Counted from the first letter of the stretch, positions 1-7,534 are shown. The stretch is DNA of 32,402 nucleotides from Candidatus Viridilinea mediisalina (GCF_002532535.1 NZ_NQWI01000036.1:10693-43094), one strand, 5' to 3'. The notes: generated by a model not told the origin, from the letters alone. Numbers and translations: made by a program.

Positions 1-66
1 TCGGTACCTCTCCTCTCCTCCTAACCTCAAACCCTCTGTGTTCTCGGTGCCTCTGTGGTTCAAATC
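1..66. repeat. Dispersed repeat, module E2 (window-edge copy)
   Basis: These bases match, almost without mismatch, the reverse complement of 7607-7672. The block contains the short motif CTCTGTGTTCTCGGTGCCTC that recurs at 1494-1523, 7804-7894 and 23377-23404. It lies 11 bases after the coxD stop codon and is cut by the window edge, so its full length cannot be seen. The matching copy near 7.6 kb is adjacent to another repeat module (E1), so this may be the visible half of a longer element. Confidence 0.8.
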
Positions 67-76
67 CTCGGTACCT

Positions 77-418
77 CTAAGGCAACGGCCCCAGTTCAGG
101 CGGCCAACCACGCGCAAAATAGTCGCCCATAGTAATCACAAACATAAAGAGCAGCGCCACTAACGCCGCCACCGCGTAGAGTTGTGTCACCCGGCTACTC
201 ACTTTGATGTGCATAAAGAAGAGTACAATCAGCACCGTTTTGGTTGAGGCAATCGCCACCGCAATAAAGACCCCCAACGCTCGTGGGATATTCAACATCC
301 CTTCAACCCACCAAGCGCCAACGGTCAGAAACATTAGCACCATCAGGGCGGCAAAAACCTTGTAGTAGGTAGCGGGGCCAATATGACCCCGTTCATGCTC
401 ATGTTCATGATGTGCCAT
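77..418 (-). CDS. coxD: Cytochrome c oxidase subunit IV (small membrane subunit)
   Basis: This is a 113-residue membrane protein of the prokaryotic cytochrome c oxidase subunit IV type (COX4_pro/CyoD-like). It stabilises the heme-copper oxidase core in the inner membrane. Three hydrophobic segments are visible, at about residues 20-40, 47-70 and 78-100. The motif VLIVLFFMHIK in the second segment is typical of the family. The N-terminus is rich in histidine (residues 3, 4, 6, 8 and 12), which is unusual and is shared with subunit III upstream. The ATG is preceded by an AAGGA ribosome binding site. It is the last visible gene of the oxidase operon and is separated from coxC by about 218 bases of repeats, so its expression could be partly uncoupled. 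Confidence 0.9.
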   Translation of the reverse strand: MAHHEHEHERGHIGPATYYKVFAALMVLMFLTVGAWWVEGMLNIPRALGVFIAVAIASTKTVLIVLFFMHIKVSSRVTQLYAVAALVALLFMFVITMGDYFARGWPPELGPLP

Positions 419-468
419 TGTGATTCCTTAATACCATCAAAAAACTCTTTGTTAGCGCAAAGAAGTTC

Positions 469-512
469 TGGGCCGCGCCGCTTGGCTTCGACAGGCTCAG
501 CCAGCGGCGCGG
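469..512. repeat. Palindromic repeat, family C
   Basis: The sequence is an inverted repeat with arms CCGCGCCGCTTGGCT and AGCCAGCGGCGCGG (one base missing in the right arm). The arms surround a centre that contains TTCGACAGGCTC. Related copies lie at 20604-20660, which share the left flank AAGTTCTGGGCCGCG, and at 12454-12527. The flank AACCCAAGGCTTCTTCGCGC that follows here is also seen next to the 12.45 kb copy. It fills part of the coxC-coxD gap. Confidence 0.75.
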
Positions 513-549
513 TGGTTGCCAACCCAAGGCTTCTTCGCGCTAACAACTC

Positions 550-618
550 TTTTTGTGCTATGTTGGCGGCAGAGCCGCCAACATAGCACAAAAAATGGGG
601 CTTGGGGCGTAGCCCCAA
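550..618 (-). terminator. Double-hairpin element after coxC; first hairpin terminator-like
   Basis: Read in the direction of coxC transcription, the first hairpin (TTGGGGC, three-base loop, GCCCCAA, 602-618) is followed a few bases later by a run of T. A second, perfect 21-bp hairpin with a three-base loop follows (550-594). Its core is GTTGGCGGC/GCCGCCAAC. The same two-part architecture with different stem sequences follows the SWIM gene at 14742-14814. The first hairpin plus T run resembles an intrinsic terminator. The second stem is followed by A and not T, so it is not a terminator by itself. If the first terminates, coxD would depend on readthrough. Confidence 0.55.
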
Positions 619-636
619 CCTCCCGCCCGTTTCACG

Positions 637-1428
637 TTAGTGAACCAAATAGAACAACGGAAACAAAAAGACCCACACAATATCAATCAGGTGCCAATAG
701 AGCCCCCCGATCTCCACGGGGGTGAAGTAGGTGCTACTAATCGTTCCGCGCCATGTGATGAAGACCAAATAGCTCATAATGGCCAGCCCAATCAGCATGT
801 GGACGGCATGCAGGCCGGTGGCGATGAAGTAGAGCAGGAAGAAGAGTTGGTAGGGGGTTGGTTGGCCTGCAACAGTGGGTGCGTTGCTTGCGCCGGTCGT
901 TTTGTCGGCAGGAAAGAGAAAGGCCTGTCCCGGTACAAGACATTCGTAAACGGCGTGTTGGTTGGTGTTGGTTACCCACTCGATGGGTGTGGAGTAACCA
1001 GCGCAATGGGCAAACTTCTCACTATACTCGTAAGCCTTGAGGCCCAAGAAGGCCAAGCCAAGCAGCATGGTGACCACGATCAACTGGATGATGCGCGTGC
1101 GCTTGCCCGCTTCGGCGGCGCTCACCGCGAGCGCTACGGTGAGCGAACTGACCAACAGCACAACAGTATTAATTGTGCCCAGCGGCGTGTTGAGGTGGTA
1201 CGCGGCTTCAGCCCAAATATCGGGAAAGGCCCAGCGATAGACCGCATAGGCCATAAAGATACCGCCAAAGAGCATCACCTCGGTCACCAAAAAGACCCAC
1301 ATCCCTAGCGTTGCGGCCTCTTTCTGCTGTGCCGCAGTCGAAAAGTGGTGCTGAAGTTCCGGGCCATGATCGGCATGACCATGATCAGCATGGGCGTGTG
1401 AGCTGCTTGTGGAAGTCGTTGTGGCCAA
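637..1428 (-). CDS. coxC: Cytochrome c oxidase subunit III
   Basis: This 263-residue integral membrane protein is subunit III of the aa3/caa3 oxidase, which supports proton uptake and stability of subunit I. Recognisable family segments include GMWVFLVTEVMLFGG, NTVVLLVSSLTVALA, the GLHAVHMLIGL motif and the C-terminal YWHLIDIVWVFLFPLFY. A long loop of about 45 residues before the fifth or sixth helix holds two cysteines. The N-terminus is histidine-rich (about eight His within residues 11-28). The start codon is TTG: no ATG fits, and a strong AAGGAG lies six bases upstream of the TTG. It sits between coxA and coxD, downstream of a D-type repeat. Confidence 0.93.
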   Translation of the reverse strand: MATTTSTSSSHAHADHGHADHGPELQHHFSTAAQQKEAATLGMWVFLVTEVMLFGGIFMAYAVYRWAFPDIWAEAAYHLNTPLGTINTVVLLVSSLTVALAVSAAEAGKRTRIIQLIVVTMLLGLAFLGLKAYEYSEKFAHCAGYSTPIEWVTNTNQHAVYECLVPGQAFLFPADKTTGASNAPTVAGQPTPYQLFFLLYFIATGLHAVHMLIGLAIMSYLVFITWRGTISSTYFTPVEIGGLYWHLIDIVWVFLFPLFYLVH

Positions 1429-1493
1429 GGTGATCTCCTTTTTACGGAAGAACAGAGGGGCAGAAGAACAGAAGAACAGAGGGGGTTGCTAAA

Positions 1494-1523
1494 ATTCTCT
1501 GTGTTCTCTGTGCCTCTGTGGTG
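1494..1523. repeat. Short dispersed repeat, family D
   Basis: This is a copy of the motif that reads ACCACAGAGGCACAGAGAAC on the minus strand. It starts about 22 bases after the coxA stop codon, in the sense orientation of the operon. An imperfect purine-rich stretch (aacagagg/gaagaacag) at 1448-1482 may be degenerate further units. Confidence 0.75.
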
Positions 1524-1545
1524 AAAAAACAACCCGCCCCCACAC

Positions 1546-3204
1546 CTACAAAGGACTCCCCGGACGCCAATTGGCCGCATCTACCTCGGCGGCATCGGGC
1601 GGGTAGTCGTAGGCTTCCCGTGTAACGACAGGGGTGGTGGTGAAGTTATGGGTTGGCGGTGGGGAACTAACCTCCCATTCGAGGCCCGTGGCATCCCAGG
1701 GATTGTCGCCCGCGATAGCCCCCTTCCAGAGCGAAATGGTCAAGTAGATGATCGGAATAATGAAGCCAATCGCTAGGATTGTTGCGCCCGCCGAGGAGAG
1801 AACATGCAGAACTTGGAATTCTTGCGGGTAGACATGGTAGCGGCGCGGCATGCCAAGATAACCGACGATAAATTGGGGAAAGAAGGTCATGTTGAAGCCA
1901 ACGAAGATGATCAGCGCCGAGATGCCGCCCCACACCTCATTGTACATCCGCCCGGTCATCTTGGGCCACCAGTAGTGGATGCCGCCCAAGTAGGCCATAA
2001 TCGCACCACCGACCATCACATAGTGAAAGTGGGCCACAACGAAGTAGGTATCGGTGACATGAATGTTAATCGCAACAATCCCTAAGAAGATGCCGGTCAA
2101 GCCACCAATGACAAAGAGGCCAATGAAGCCCAAGGCGTAGAGCATGGGCGTGCGATAACTGATCGAACCTTTGTAGAGCGTCGCTGTCCAGTTGAAGACC
2201 TTAATCGCTGAGGGAATGGCGACCAGCATCGTGAGGAAGCTGAAGACCAGCCCAGCATAGACCGACTGCCCGCTCACGAACATGTGGTGCCCCCAGACGA
2301 GGAAGCCCAAGAGGGCAATCGCCATACTGGAGAATGCGATGAACTCATAGCCAAAGATGCGCTTGCGCGAGAAGGCGGCAATCAGTTCAGAGATGACGCC
2401 GAAGCCAGGCAAGATCATGATGTAGACGGCAGGGTGGGAGTAGAACCAGAAGAGGTGCTGGAAGAGTAGCGGATCACCGCCGAGCGCCGGGTCAAAGATG
2501 CCTACGCCCCAGAGCCGCTCAATCGCCACGAGAAGCAGCGTAATCCCAATCACTGGGGTTGCCAGCACAATGATCAAACTGGTCGCATAGGACGCCCAGA
2601 TGAAGAGTGGCAGGCGGAACCAGGTCATACCAGGGGCACGCATGGTATGAATGGTCACAATAAAGTTAACCCCGGTGGTAATAGACGAGAAGCCCATAAT
2701 AAAGGCTCCCGTGATGGTGAGGATCACATTGGAGTTGGCGTAGGTGGAGCTAAAGGGGGTATAGAAGGTCCAGCCCGTATCTACACCACCAAAGATGGCC
2801 GCCGTCAGGGCAAAGATGCCGCCCGCCATGTAGAGGTACCAACTGAAGAGATTCAGACGCGGAAAGGCCATATCACGCGCACCAATCATCAGGGGCACCA
2901 AGAAGTTTCCTAGCACCGCCGGAATGCCCGGGATGAGGAAGAAGAAGACCATGATGATGCCGTGCAGCGTAAAGGCGCGGTTGTAGAGATCAGCCGAGAG
3001 CAGATCGCCCTGCGGGGTGATCAACTCGACGCGAATGACCGAAGCCGCCAGTCCGCCGAGGAGAAAGAAGAAGTTGATGCTCAACAGGTAGAGAATGGCG
3101 ATGCGCTTGTGGTCAACCGTGAGAAACCAAGCTTTCAGCCATGCTCCAATGGTTGTTGCGTCTTCCTCTAGGTAGTTGCGCCCTGGTAGCGCTGTGGTGG
3201 CCAT
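1546..3204 (-). CDS. coxA: Cytochrome c oxidase subunit I (A2-type heme-copper oxidase)
   Basis: This 552-residue, 12-helix protein is the catalytic subunit that reduces O2 to water at the heme a3-CuB site and pumps protons. Likely ligands are visible: His81 (TLHGIIM) and His394 for the low-spin heme, His392 (AHFHY) for heme a3, and His257, His306 and His307 for CuB. Tyr261, in HPAVY, is the expected cross-linked Tyr. The helix VI sequence is YSHPAVY instead of GHPEVY. The missing glutamate with a Tyr-Ser pair defines the A2 subfamily of heme-copper oxidases. The ATG follows a GTAGGAG ribosome binding site. The gene lies between coxB and coxC, and an E1 repeat separates it from coxB. Confidence 0.97.
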   Translation of the reverse strand: MATTALPGRNYLEEDATTIGAWLKAWFLTVDHKRIAILYLLSINFFFLLGGLAASVIRVELITPQGDLLSADLYNRAFTLHGIIMVFFFLIPGIPAVLGNFLVPLMIGARDMAFPRLNLFSWYLYMAGGIFALTAAIFGGVDTGWTFYTPFSSTYANSNVILTITGAFIMGFSSITTGVNFIVTIHTMRAPGMTWFRLPLFIWASYATSLIIVLATPVIGITLLLVAIERLWGVGIFDPALGGDPLLFQHLFWFYSHPAVYIMILPGFGVISELIAAFSRKRIFGYEFIAFSSMAIALLGFLVWGHHMFVSGQSVYAGLVFSFLTMLVAIPSAIKVFNWTATLYKGSISYRTPMLYALGFIGLFVIGGLTGIFLGIVAINIHVTDTYFVVAHFHYVMVGGAIMAYLGGIHYWWPKMTGRMYNEVWGGISALIIFVGFNMTFFPQFIVGYLGMPRRYHVYPQEFQVLHVLSSAGATILAIGFIIPIIYLTISLWKGAIAGDNPWDATGLEWEVSSPPPTHNFTTTPVVTREAYDYPPDAAEVDAANWRPGSPL

Positions 3205-3229
3205 AAGGTACTCCTACAAATTACACCAA

Positions 3230-3333
3230 TTACCCTTGAGCATGCCGCATTATCAAGAACGCTAAAGCCCATTGGAACGCCATGTTCGGCAATCGGCAAT
3301 CTGCAATCTACAATCGTAAATGGTATTACTCGA
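3230..3333 (+). repeat. Dispersed repeat, module E1
   Basis: This stretch matches the reverse complement of 7667-7765 over about 100 bases with few differences. It includes the motif AATCGGCAATCTGCAATC. It occupies the coxB-coxA gap, and similarity continues through the last codon and the stop codon of coxB. The two copies are in inverted orientation and bracket a segment of about 4.3 kb (coxB to actE). Confidence 0.85.
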
Positions 3334-4321
3334 CATTCGCATCGGCCAACGACTTGATATAGGCCAACAGTTGGTTCATCTGGTCTTCGCTGACTTGGCC
3401 CTCGTAGGAGGGCATGACATTGGCGTAGCCAGCGGCAATCTTGGCGCCAGGGTTGAGGATCGATTCGCGCAGGTAGTTCTCGTCGGCAAAGACGAGGCTA
3501 CCGTCGGTAAGGCGCACTTCGCTGGCATAGAGCCCTGCGAGGTTAGGGCCAATGCCGAGGCCGTCGCTACGGTGGCAACCGGCACAGCCCAAACTGGCAA
3601 AGAGTTGCCCGCCCGCAAGCTCCATAGGGTCACCAATCGCTTCAACGAGCGCGGGCACAGCGCCACCGACACTGCCATCGGGCAGAATGATCTCGCCAGG
3701 AGTAGCGAGCCAGCGTTCATAATCGGCCAAGCGCAGCGCCACCACGCGCCCGACCATGAGTGAATGTTCAGTGCCACAATATTCAGCACAGAAGAGGTGA
3801 TATTCACCCGGTTGGGTCGCTTCAAACCACATAATGGTGTAGCGCCCCGGCAGGACATCCTGTTTGACGCGGAAGTCGGGGATGTAGAAGCTATGAATGA
3901 CATCTTGCGAGGTCATGATCAACTTGACCGGCTGGCCAATTGGGATGTGCAGTTCATTATTTTCCCGCTTTCCATTGGGGTGCTGAACATGCCACATCCA
4001 CTGTTTGCCAATCACATAGATTTCAAGTGAGTCATCGGGCGGAGTACGCATATCAATGTAGAGGAAAGCACCCCAAAAGAAGACGGTGAGTACTAACACA
4101 AGAGGAATCACCGTCCAGGTCAATTCTAGTGGCAGACTACTATGCAACTGATTGGTGCGATCAACCTTTTGGCTGCGGTGGTAGCGCACCATCAGGTAGA
4201 GGATAATAAAGGGCAGGATGCCACCAAAGATCAGGCTCAGCCCAACCAACGTCCAGTAGAGCACATCAACCGGCCCGGCGAATGTCGAAGCCTGTTCGGG
4301 AAATAAAGGGAAGTCCTGCAT
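3326..4321 (-). CDS. coxB: Cytochrome c oxidase subunit II with fused heme c domain (caa3 type)
   Basis: This 331-residue protein accepts electrons from a cytochrome c or ACIII and passes them to heme a through the dinuclear CuA centre. Two transmembrane helices are seen at about residues 22-45 and 67-90. The CuA ligands are His143, Cys178, Glu180, Cys182, His186 and Met189 (motif CAEYCGTEHSLM). A C-terminal cytochrome c domain has CAGCH at 246-250 and a likely axial Met303 (NVMPSYEG), making this a caa3-type oxidase. The ATG is preceded by AGGA and follows the sco stop by only 17 bases. The stop codon lies inside a dispersed repeat (E1). Confidence 0.96.
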   Translation of the reverse strand: MQDFPLFPEQASTFAGPVDVLYWTLVGLSLIFGGILPFIILYLMVRYHRSQKVDRTNQLHSSLPLELTWTVIPLVLVLTVFFWGAFLYIDMRTPPDDSLEIYVIGKQWMWHVQHPNGKRENNELHIPIGQPVKLIMTSQDVIHSFYIPDFRVKQDVLPGRYTIMWFEATQPGEYHLFCAEYCGTEHSLMVGRVVALRLADYERWLATPGEIILPDGSVGGAVPALVEAIGDPMELAGGQLFASLGCAGCHRSDGLGIGPNLAGLYASEVRLTDGSLVFADENYLRESILNPGAKIAAGYANVMPSYEGQVSEDQMNQLLAYIKSLADANVE

Positions 4322-4338
4322 ATGCTTTCCTACATCTG

Positions 4339-5169
4339 CTAACCCAGCGCTTGGGCTGGCCCGCTCGGTGGTGTGCCCCGCCGTGAACGCAGACTCATGA
4401 ACAAGACTGAGCCACCAATGATCAAGACTGTGAGCAACCCGGCCACTCTGAGCAGCGTCATCACCAGGCCGGTATACTGTCCGGTCGAGGGATCAAAGTG
4501 GTAACAGAGCAGCAGCAGTTGGTCTACGGGGGTGCCAATCCGATTGCCCGAAGCCTCAACGAGGCCCAAGCGCACATCACCCGGATTGAACTCAATGCCA
4601 TAGAAGTAGCGCGCCAAGGTGCCCTTGGGGGTCAATACAAGAATACCAGATGCATGGGCATATTGATTGATCGTTTCATCGTAGAAATAGCGAAAGCCAA
4701 CCGCATTGGCCAACTGCTGGATACTATCCTGGGTGCCGGTAAGGAAATGCCAGCCATGCTCAGTATTGGGGCGATTGTAACGCATCAGGGTAAAAGTCTT
4801 AGCACTCGCCGCATTCATCGGCGTCTCGGTGGGATCAATACTCACATTGATCACCTGGAAATCATCGCCCACATTGAGGCGCACCTCATTGAGGCTATTC
4901 ACAAGGCCGTCGCGCAGCAGCGGGCAGAGCATAGGGCACTCATAGTAACTGAGCAGCAGCACCACAGCCTGTTCGCCAAAATAGTCACCCAAACGCACCG
5001 CCGCGCCCGTCTCGTCCACAAAGGGCAGATCGAGCGGCACCTGCGACCCTAGATGTTGCTCAAAGGCAACCGCCTCGGTGGGATGCGGCTGCTGCGCCTG
5101 AGCGCTTGGCACCGGCACGAGGAGTACTGTTATCAGGATGAAAAGGAAGATTGTGATTGTGCGTTGCAT
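4339..5169 (-). CDS. SCO1/SenC family copper chaperone
   Basis: This 276-residue thioredoxin-fold protein delivers copper to, or reduces, the CuA site of subunit II. The copper-binding CPMLC motif has Cys78 and Cys82, and the distal His172 is in YAHASG, all as in the family. It has a signal peptide ending near Ala-Gln-Ala (about residues 1-25). A C-terminal transmembrane helix at about 238-262 followed by an Arg-rich tail makes it membrane-tethered at its C-terminus, which is less common than N-terminal anchoring. The ATG lacks a clear Shine-Dalgarno sequence, since the upstream bases are A-rich and come from the edge of a MITE-like insertion. It lies directly before coxB, its presumed client. 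Confidence 0.94.
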   Translation of the reverse strand: MQRTITIFLFILITVLLVPVPSAQAQQPHPTEAVAFEQHLGSQVPLDLPFVDETGAAVRLGDYFGEQAVVLLLSYYECPMLCPLLRDGLVNSLNEVRLNVGDDFQVINVSIDPTETPMNAASAKTFTLMRYNRPNTEHGWHFLTGTQDSIQQLANAVGFRYFYDETINQYAHASGILVLTPKGTLARYFYGIEFNPGDVRLGLVEASGNRIGTPVDQLLLLCYHFDPSTGQYTGLVMTLLRVAGLLTVLIIGGSVLFMSLRSRRGTPPSGPAQALG

Positions 5170-5180
5170 TCTATTTTTTC

Positions 5181-5286
5181 TAAGAGGCTGTCTGATAAAG
5201 TCTATGGGTTGGCGTTGGAGTGCCGGCTTTAGCCGGCTAAAGCCGGCACTCCAGCGTGTGCCCCCCGGTTTTTCAGACAGCTTCCA
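5181..5286. mobile_element. MITE-like palindromic element B (copy 1)
   Basis: The element is about 106 bases long with imperfect terminal inverted repeats (AGAGGCTGTCTGATAAAG and GGTTTTTCAGACAGCTTCC). The inner palindrome is GTGCCGGCTTTAGCCGGC extended by its complement. A near-complete copy is at 20495-20600 and a partial one at 20298-20364. It fills almost the whole gap between the actG stop and the sco start. It has no coding capacity, so it would depend on a transposase elsewhere. Confidence 0.8.
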
Positions 5287-5289
5287 AAG

Positions 5290-5694
5290 CTACTCTTGCG
5301 TTGCAAACGGATCAACCCCTAGCTCCAACAACAACTCCTTGGCCCGCTCAATGGGAATATGGGTCACCCCAGCAGGCTGATCAACCCAGCCGTAGCTCTC
5401 CAAGTGTTGATTGGCTGCTTGGAGCATCTGGTTGCTCTCAGCCAAGGGATTCTGTTCTAGCAACGGGCCGGGCGGCATGCGTTGGGCCGCATCGCTCGGC
5501 AGCGTATTGCTCTGATCCACAATGCCGGTACCAGTGAAACCGACCATGATCGCAATAACAATATAGGCCAAAATCAGACTGGCAATCGTAGCGGCTACCA
5601 AGATCACCACTGGCTTCATACTCCAATCGGTGACCTCAAAGCCACTAGCAATACTTTCGGGGGAGGCCCCTTCGGGGCTATGGTGTCCACTCAT
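5290..5694 (-). CDS. actG: ActG-like small membrane protein of alternative complex III
   Basis: This 134-residue protein has one transmembrane helix at about 27-52 and a periplasmic tail. The tail ends with the sequence ESYGWVDQPAGVTHIPIERA, a motif typical of small proteins encoded with ACIII and caa3 oxidases. It matches the position and size of ActG, an accessory subunit of alternative complex III. The N-terminus (MSGHHSPEG) carries two histidines. The gene lies after actA but is separated from it by about 470 bases of tandem hairpin repeats, and is followed within a few bases by a MITE-like element. The assignment rests on motif and gene order, not on a strong domain. Confidence 0.75.
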   Translation of the reverse strand: MSGHHSPEGASPESIASGFEVTDWSMKPVVILVAATIASLILAYIVIAIMVGFTGTGIVDQSNTLPSDAAQRMPPGPLLEQNPLAESNQMLQAANQHLESYGWVDQPAGVTHIPIERAKELLLELGVDPFATQE

Positions 5695-5718
5695 GGGTTA
5701 CTCCGTATGGCTTGTCTT

Positions 5719-5940
5719 GGGAGAACCACGTTCTCCCAAACCCACTTCGGGAGAACCATGTTCTCCCAAACCCACTTCGGGAGAACCATGTTCTCCCAAA
5801 CCCGCTTGGGAAGAACCACGTTCTCCCAAACCCACTTCGGGAGAACCATGTTCTCCCAAACCCGCTTGGGAAGAACCACGTTCTCCCAAACCCACTTCGG
5901 GAGAACCATGTTCTCCCAAACCCACTTGGGAAGAACCTGG
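5719..5940. repeat. 30-bp tandem hairpin array
   Basis: Seven exact 30-base units (5731-5940) plus a partial one form the array. Two unit types alternate as A-A-B-A-B-A-B', giving a 60-base higher-order period. Type A contains CGGGAGAACCATGTTCTCCC, whose arms GGGAGAAC/GTTCTCCC form an 8-bp stem with a three-base loop. Type B has one extra A that would bulge from the stem. The array lies just upstream of actG on the transcribed strand. It is open in several frames only because the 30-base period is divisible by three. Confidence 0.95.
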
Positions 5941-5952
5941 TGGTGGGTTTCA

Positions 5953-6166
5953 GGGAGAACCTGGTTCTCCCTGATCTCCCTAGCGAAGGTGGGCTTCTGG
6001 GAGAACCTGGTTCTCCCTGATCTCCCTAGCGAAGGTGGGCTTCAGGGAGAACCTGGTTCTCCCTGATCTCTCTAGCGAAGGTGGGTTTCAGGGAGAACCA
6101 GGTTCTCCCTGATCTCCCTAGCCGGAAGGTGGGTTTCAGGGAGAACCTGGTTCTCCCTGAGCCCCC
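5953..6166. repeat. 46-bp tandem hairpin array
   Basis: Units start at 5953, 5999, 6045, 6091 and 6139 (period 46, the last step 48). Each contains the perfect palindrome GGGAGAACCTGGTTCTCCC; one copy has A at the centre instead of T. A spacer with CTCCCTAGCGAAGGTGGG follows. The last unit runs into the 3' end of actA, whose stop region CCCCCTAGCGGTGGCAGG resembles the spacer. The hairpin core is shared with the neighbouring 30-bp array, so both arrays probably have a common origin. Confidence 0.93.
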
Positions 6167-6828
6167 TAGCGGTGGCAGGCGTAACAATTGGTAAGGCGTC
6201 CGTCGGTGGCAATCTGGTATTCGGCGACGAGGGCGAGGCGTTCGCTGAGGGGCAGTGAAAGAGGATTGTAAGCCATATTGAAGATTTCGTCGCGGGGGCG
6301 GATGTGTTCCTCAGGGTTGCGGTGGCAACCTAAGCACCAGCCCATCCATAAGGCTTGCGCCTTGGCAGTGAGATGCTGCTGATCCGTACCGGCATGGCAC
6401 GAGGCGCAACCAATGCCTTTGGCAACATGGATACTGTGGTTAAAAAAGACAAAGTCGGGTAGATCGTAGATACGGTTCCAAACAATGGGCTCGCCGGTCT
6501 GCAAACTAACCCGGGCTGGTTCAAGCAGAGGGCTATTGGTCCAGATCTGCGAATGGCAGGACATGCATGTATCAGTTGAGGGAAAGCCCGCGTGGGCGGC
6601 CTGTTCTACTGTGGAATGGCAGTAGAGACAGTCAATCTTCAACTCATCAACGTGATGCTTATGGCTAAAGGGGATCGGCTGGGCCTTTGCATCGCCCACT
6701 TCAGTGTACCAGGGCGAGAGGTAGATGCCAATCAATGCCGCGATAATCCCGATACTCATGAGCGTCAAGCCAATCAGGCTCAACATGAAGATCACATTGG
6801 CATTGCGCGGAAAGATCTGTGCAGACAT
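6166..6828 (-). CDS. actA: Alternative complex III pentaheme cytochrome c subunit
   Basis: This 220-residue multiheme cytochrome is ActA of alternative complex III, which transfers electrons from quinol oxidation toward the monoheme ActE or an acceptor. Five CxxCH sites are seen: CLYCH (67), CMSCH (88), CASCH (141), CLGCH (165) and CYACH (215). The last site is at the extreme C-terminus. An N-terminal transmembrane anchor spans about residues 13-37, and many extra His residues (54, 57-58, 131, 134, 152) are available as axial ligands. It lies between actE and actG. Its stop codon overlaps the start of a tandem hairpin array. Confidence 0.93.
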   Translation of the reverse strand: MSAQIFPRNANVIFMLSLIGLTLMSIGIIAALIGIYLSPWYTEVGDAKAQPIPFSHKHHVDELKIDCLYCHSTVEQAAHAGFPSTDTCMSCHSQIWTNSPLLEPARVSLQTGEPIVWNRIYDLPDFVFFNHSIHVAKGIGCASCHAGTDQQHLTAKAQALWMGWCLGCHRNPEEHIRPRDEIFNMAYNPLSLPLSERLALVAEYQIATDGRLTNCYACHR

Positions 6829-6952
6829 TGGAGGTCTCGCTCTCTAAGAAAAGGAAAGTAGGAAGTAGGAAAGTAGGATTGTGGTATCAGGATGTGTTTT
6901 ACACCTACTATTTCCTATCTACTACCCAACTATTTCCTACCTGCTCCATGGG

Positions 6953-7534
6953 CTACGGCAGCTCGGCAAGCTCTTCGGCATGCAGTGCTTCTGCCACGGT
7001 ATACTGACTGAGCTGCAGGGCGCGGGTGTAGGCGGCAATGGCCCAGCGATCTTCGGGGGGGATGCGGTGGGCGTAGCTGTACATGCGGTTGACGCCATTG
7101 GTAATTACGTCAAAATAGTAGCCAATCGGAGCGGTGCGCAGGCGCTCGTCGTGCAGGGTAGGCACTTGCATGCCACCACGGTAGGCTGCAACCCCATTGC
7201 CAGCGCCAGTGAGCCCGTGGCATGGCGCACAGAAGGCGTTGTAGCGCGTCTGCCCGTGGGCCAAGAGTTCGGCGGTGAGCTCCATGGGTAATTCGGCCAC
7301 CAGATCGCCCTCCAGACGCCCGCTGAACATGGCCGAGTTGGGATCAAAGGTTCCCATTGCCACCGTGTTGGGGGGCGGGGGCCGCATCGAGCGCCCATCT
7401 TCAAAGAAGTCGCTTGGCTGGTTGGCCGAATACCTGGGCTGGTCGTACATGTCGGTGTGACATGCCACGAGCAGTAGGCAGAGGGGTAACCATGCGAGGC
7501 GAATAATGGTAGATTTGGACATTGGAAAGCTCAT
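6953..7534 (-). CDS. actE: Alternative complex III monoheme cytochrome c lipoprotein
   Basis: This 193-residue protein is ActE, the monoheme cytochrome c of alternative complex III. It begins with a lipoprotein signal (LCLLLVAC, Cys at about 25). The mature part carries the conserved stretch DMYDQPRY...PSDFFEDGRSMRPP that is characteristic of ActE. A single heme site CAPCH is at about residues 102-106, and a likely axial Met is in NRMYSYAHRI. An AAGGA lies 11 bases before the chosen ATG; a second in-frame ATG four codons later has no ribosome binding site. It lies 124 bases upstream of actA. Confidence 0.92.
   Translation of the reverse strand: MSFPMSKSTIIRLAWLPLCLLLVACHTDMYDQPRYSANQPSDFFEDGRSMRPPPPNTVAMGTFDPNSAMFSGRLEGDLVAELPMELTAELLAHGQTRYNAFCAPCHGLTGAGNGVAAYRGGMQVPTLHDERLRTAPIGYYFDVITNGVNRMYSYAHRIPPEDRWAIAAYTRALQLSQYTVAEALHAEELAELP

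Noticed and set aside
54-72. tRNA T-arm-like GGTTCAAATCC
   Set aside because: It is part of the D/E2 dispersed repeat and recurs at 7830 and 7862; no cloverleaf can be drawn.
550-594. Perfect hairpin as an intrinsic terminator by itself
   Set aside because: On both strands the stem is preceded by T and followed by A, the reverse of a terminator. Only the neighbouring hairpin at 602-618 has a following T tract.
5712-6166. CRISPR array or repeat-rich protein genes
   Set aside because: Units are contiguous without unique spacers, and the units themselves are hairpins. The ORFs exist on both strands only because the 30-base period keeps frames open.
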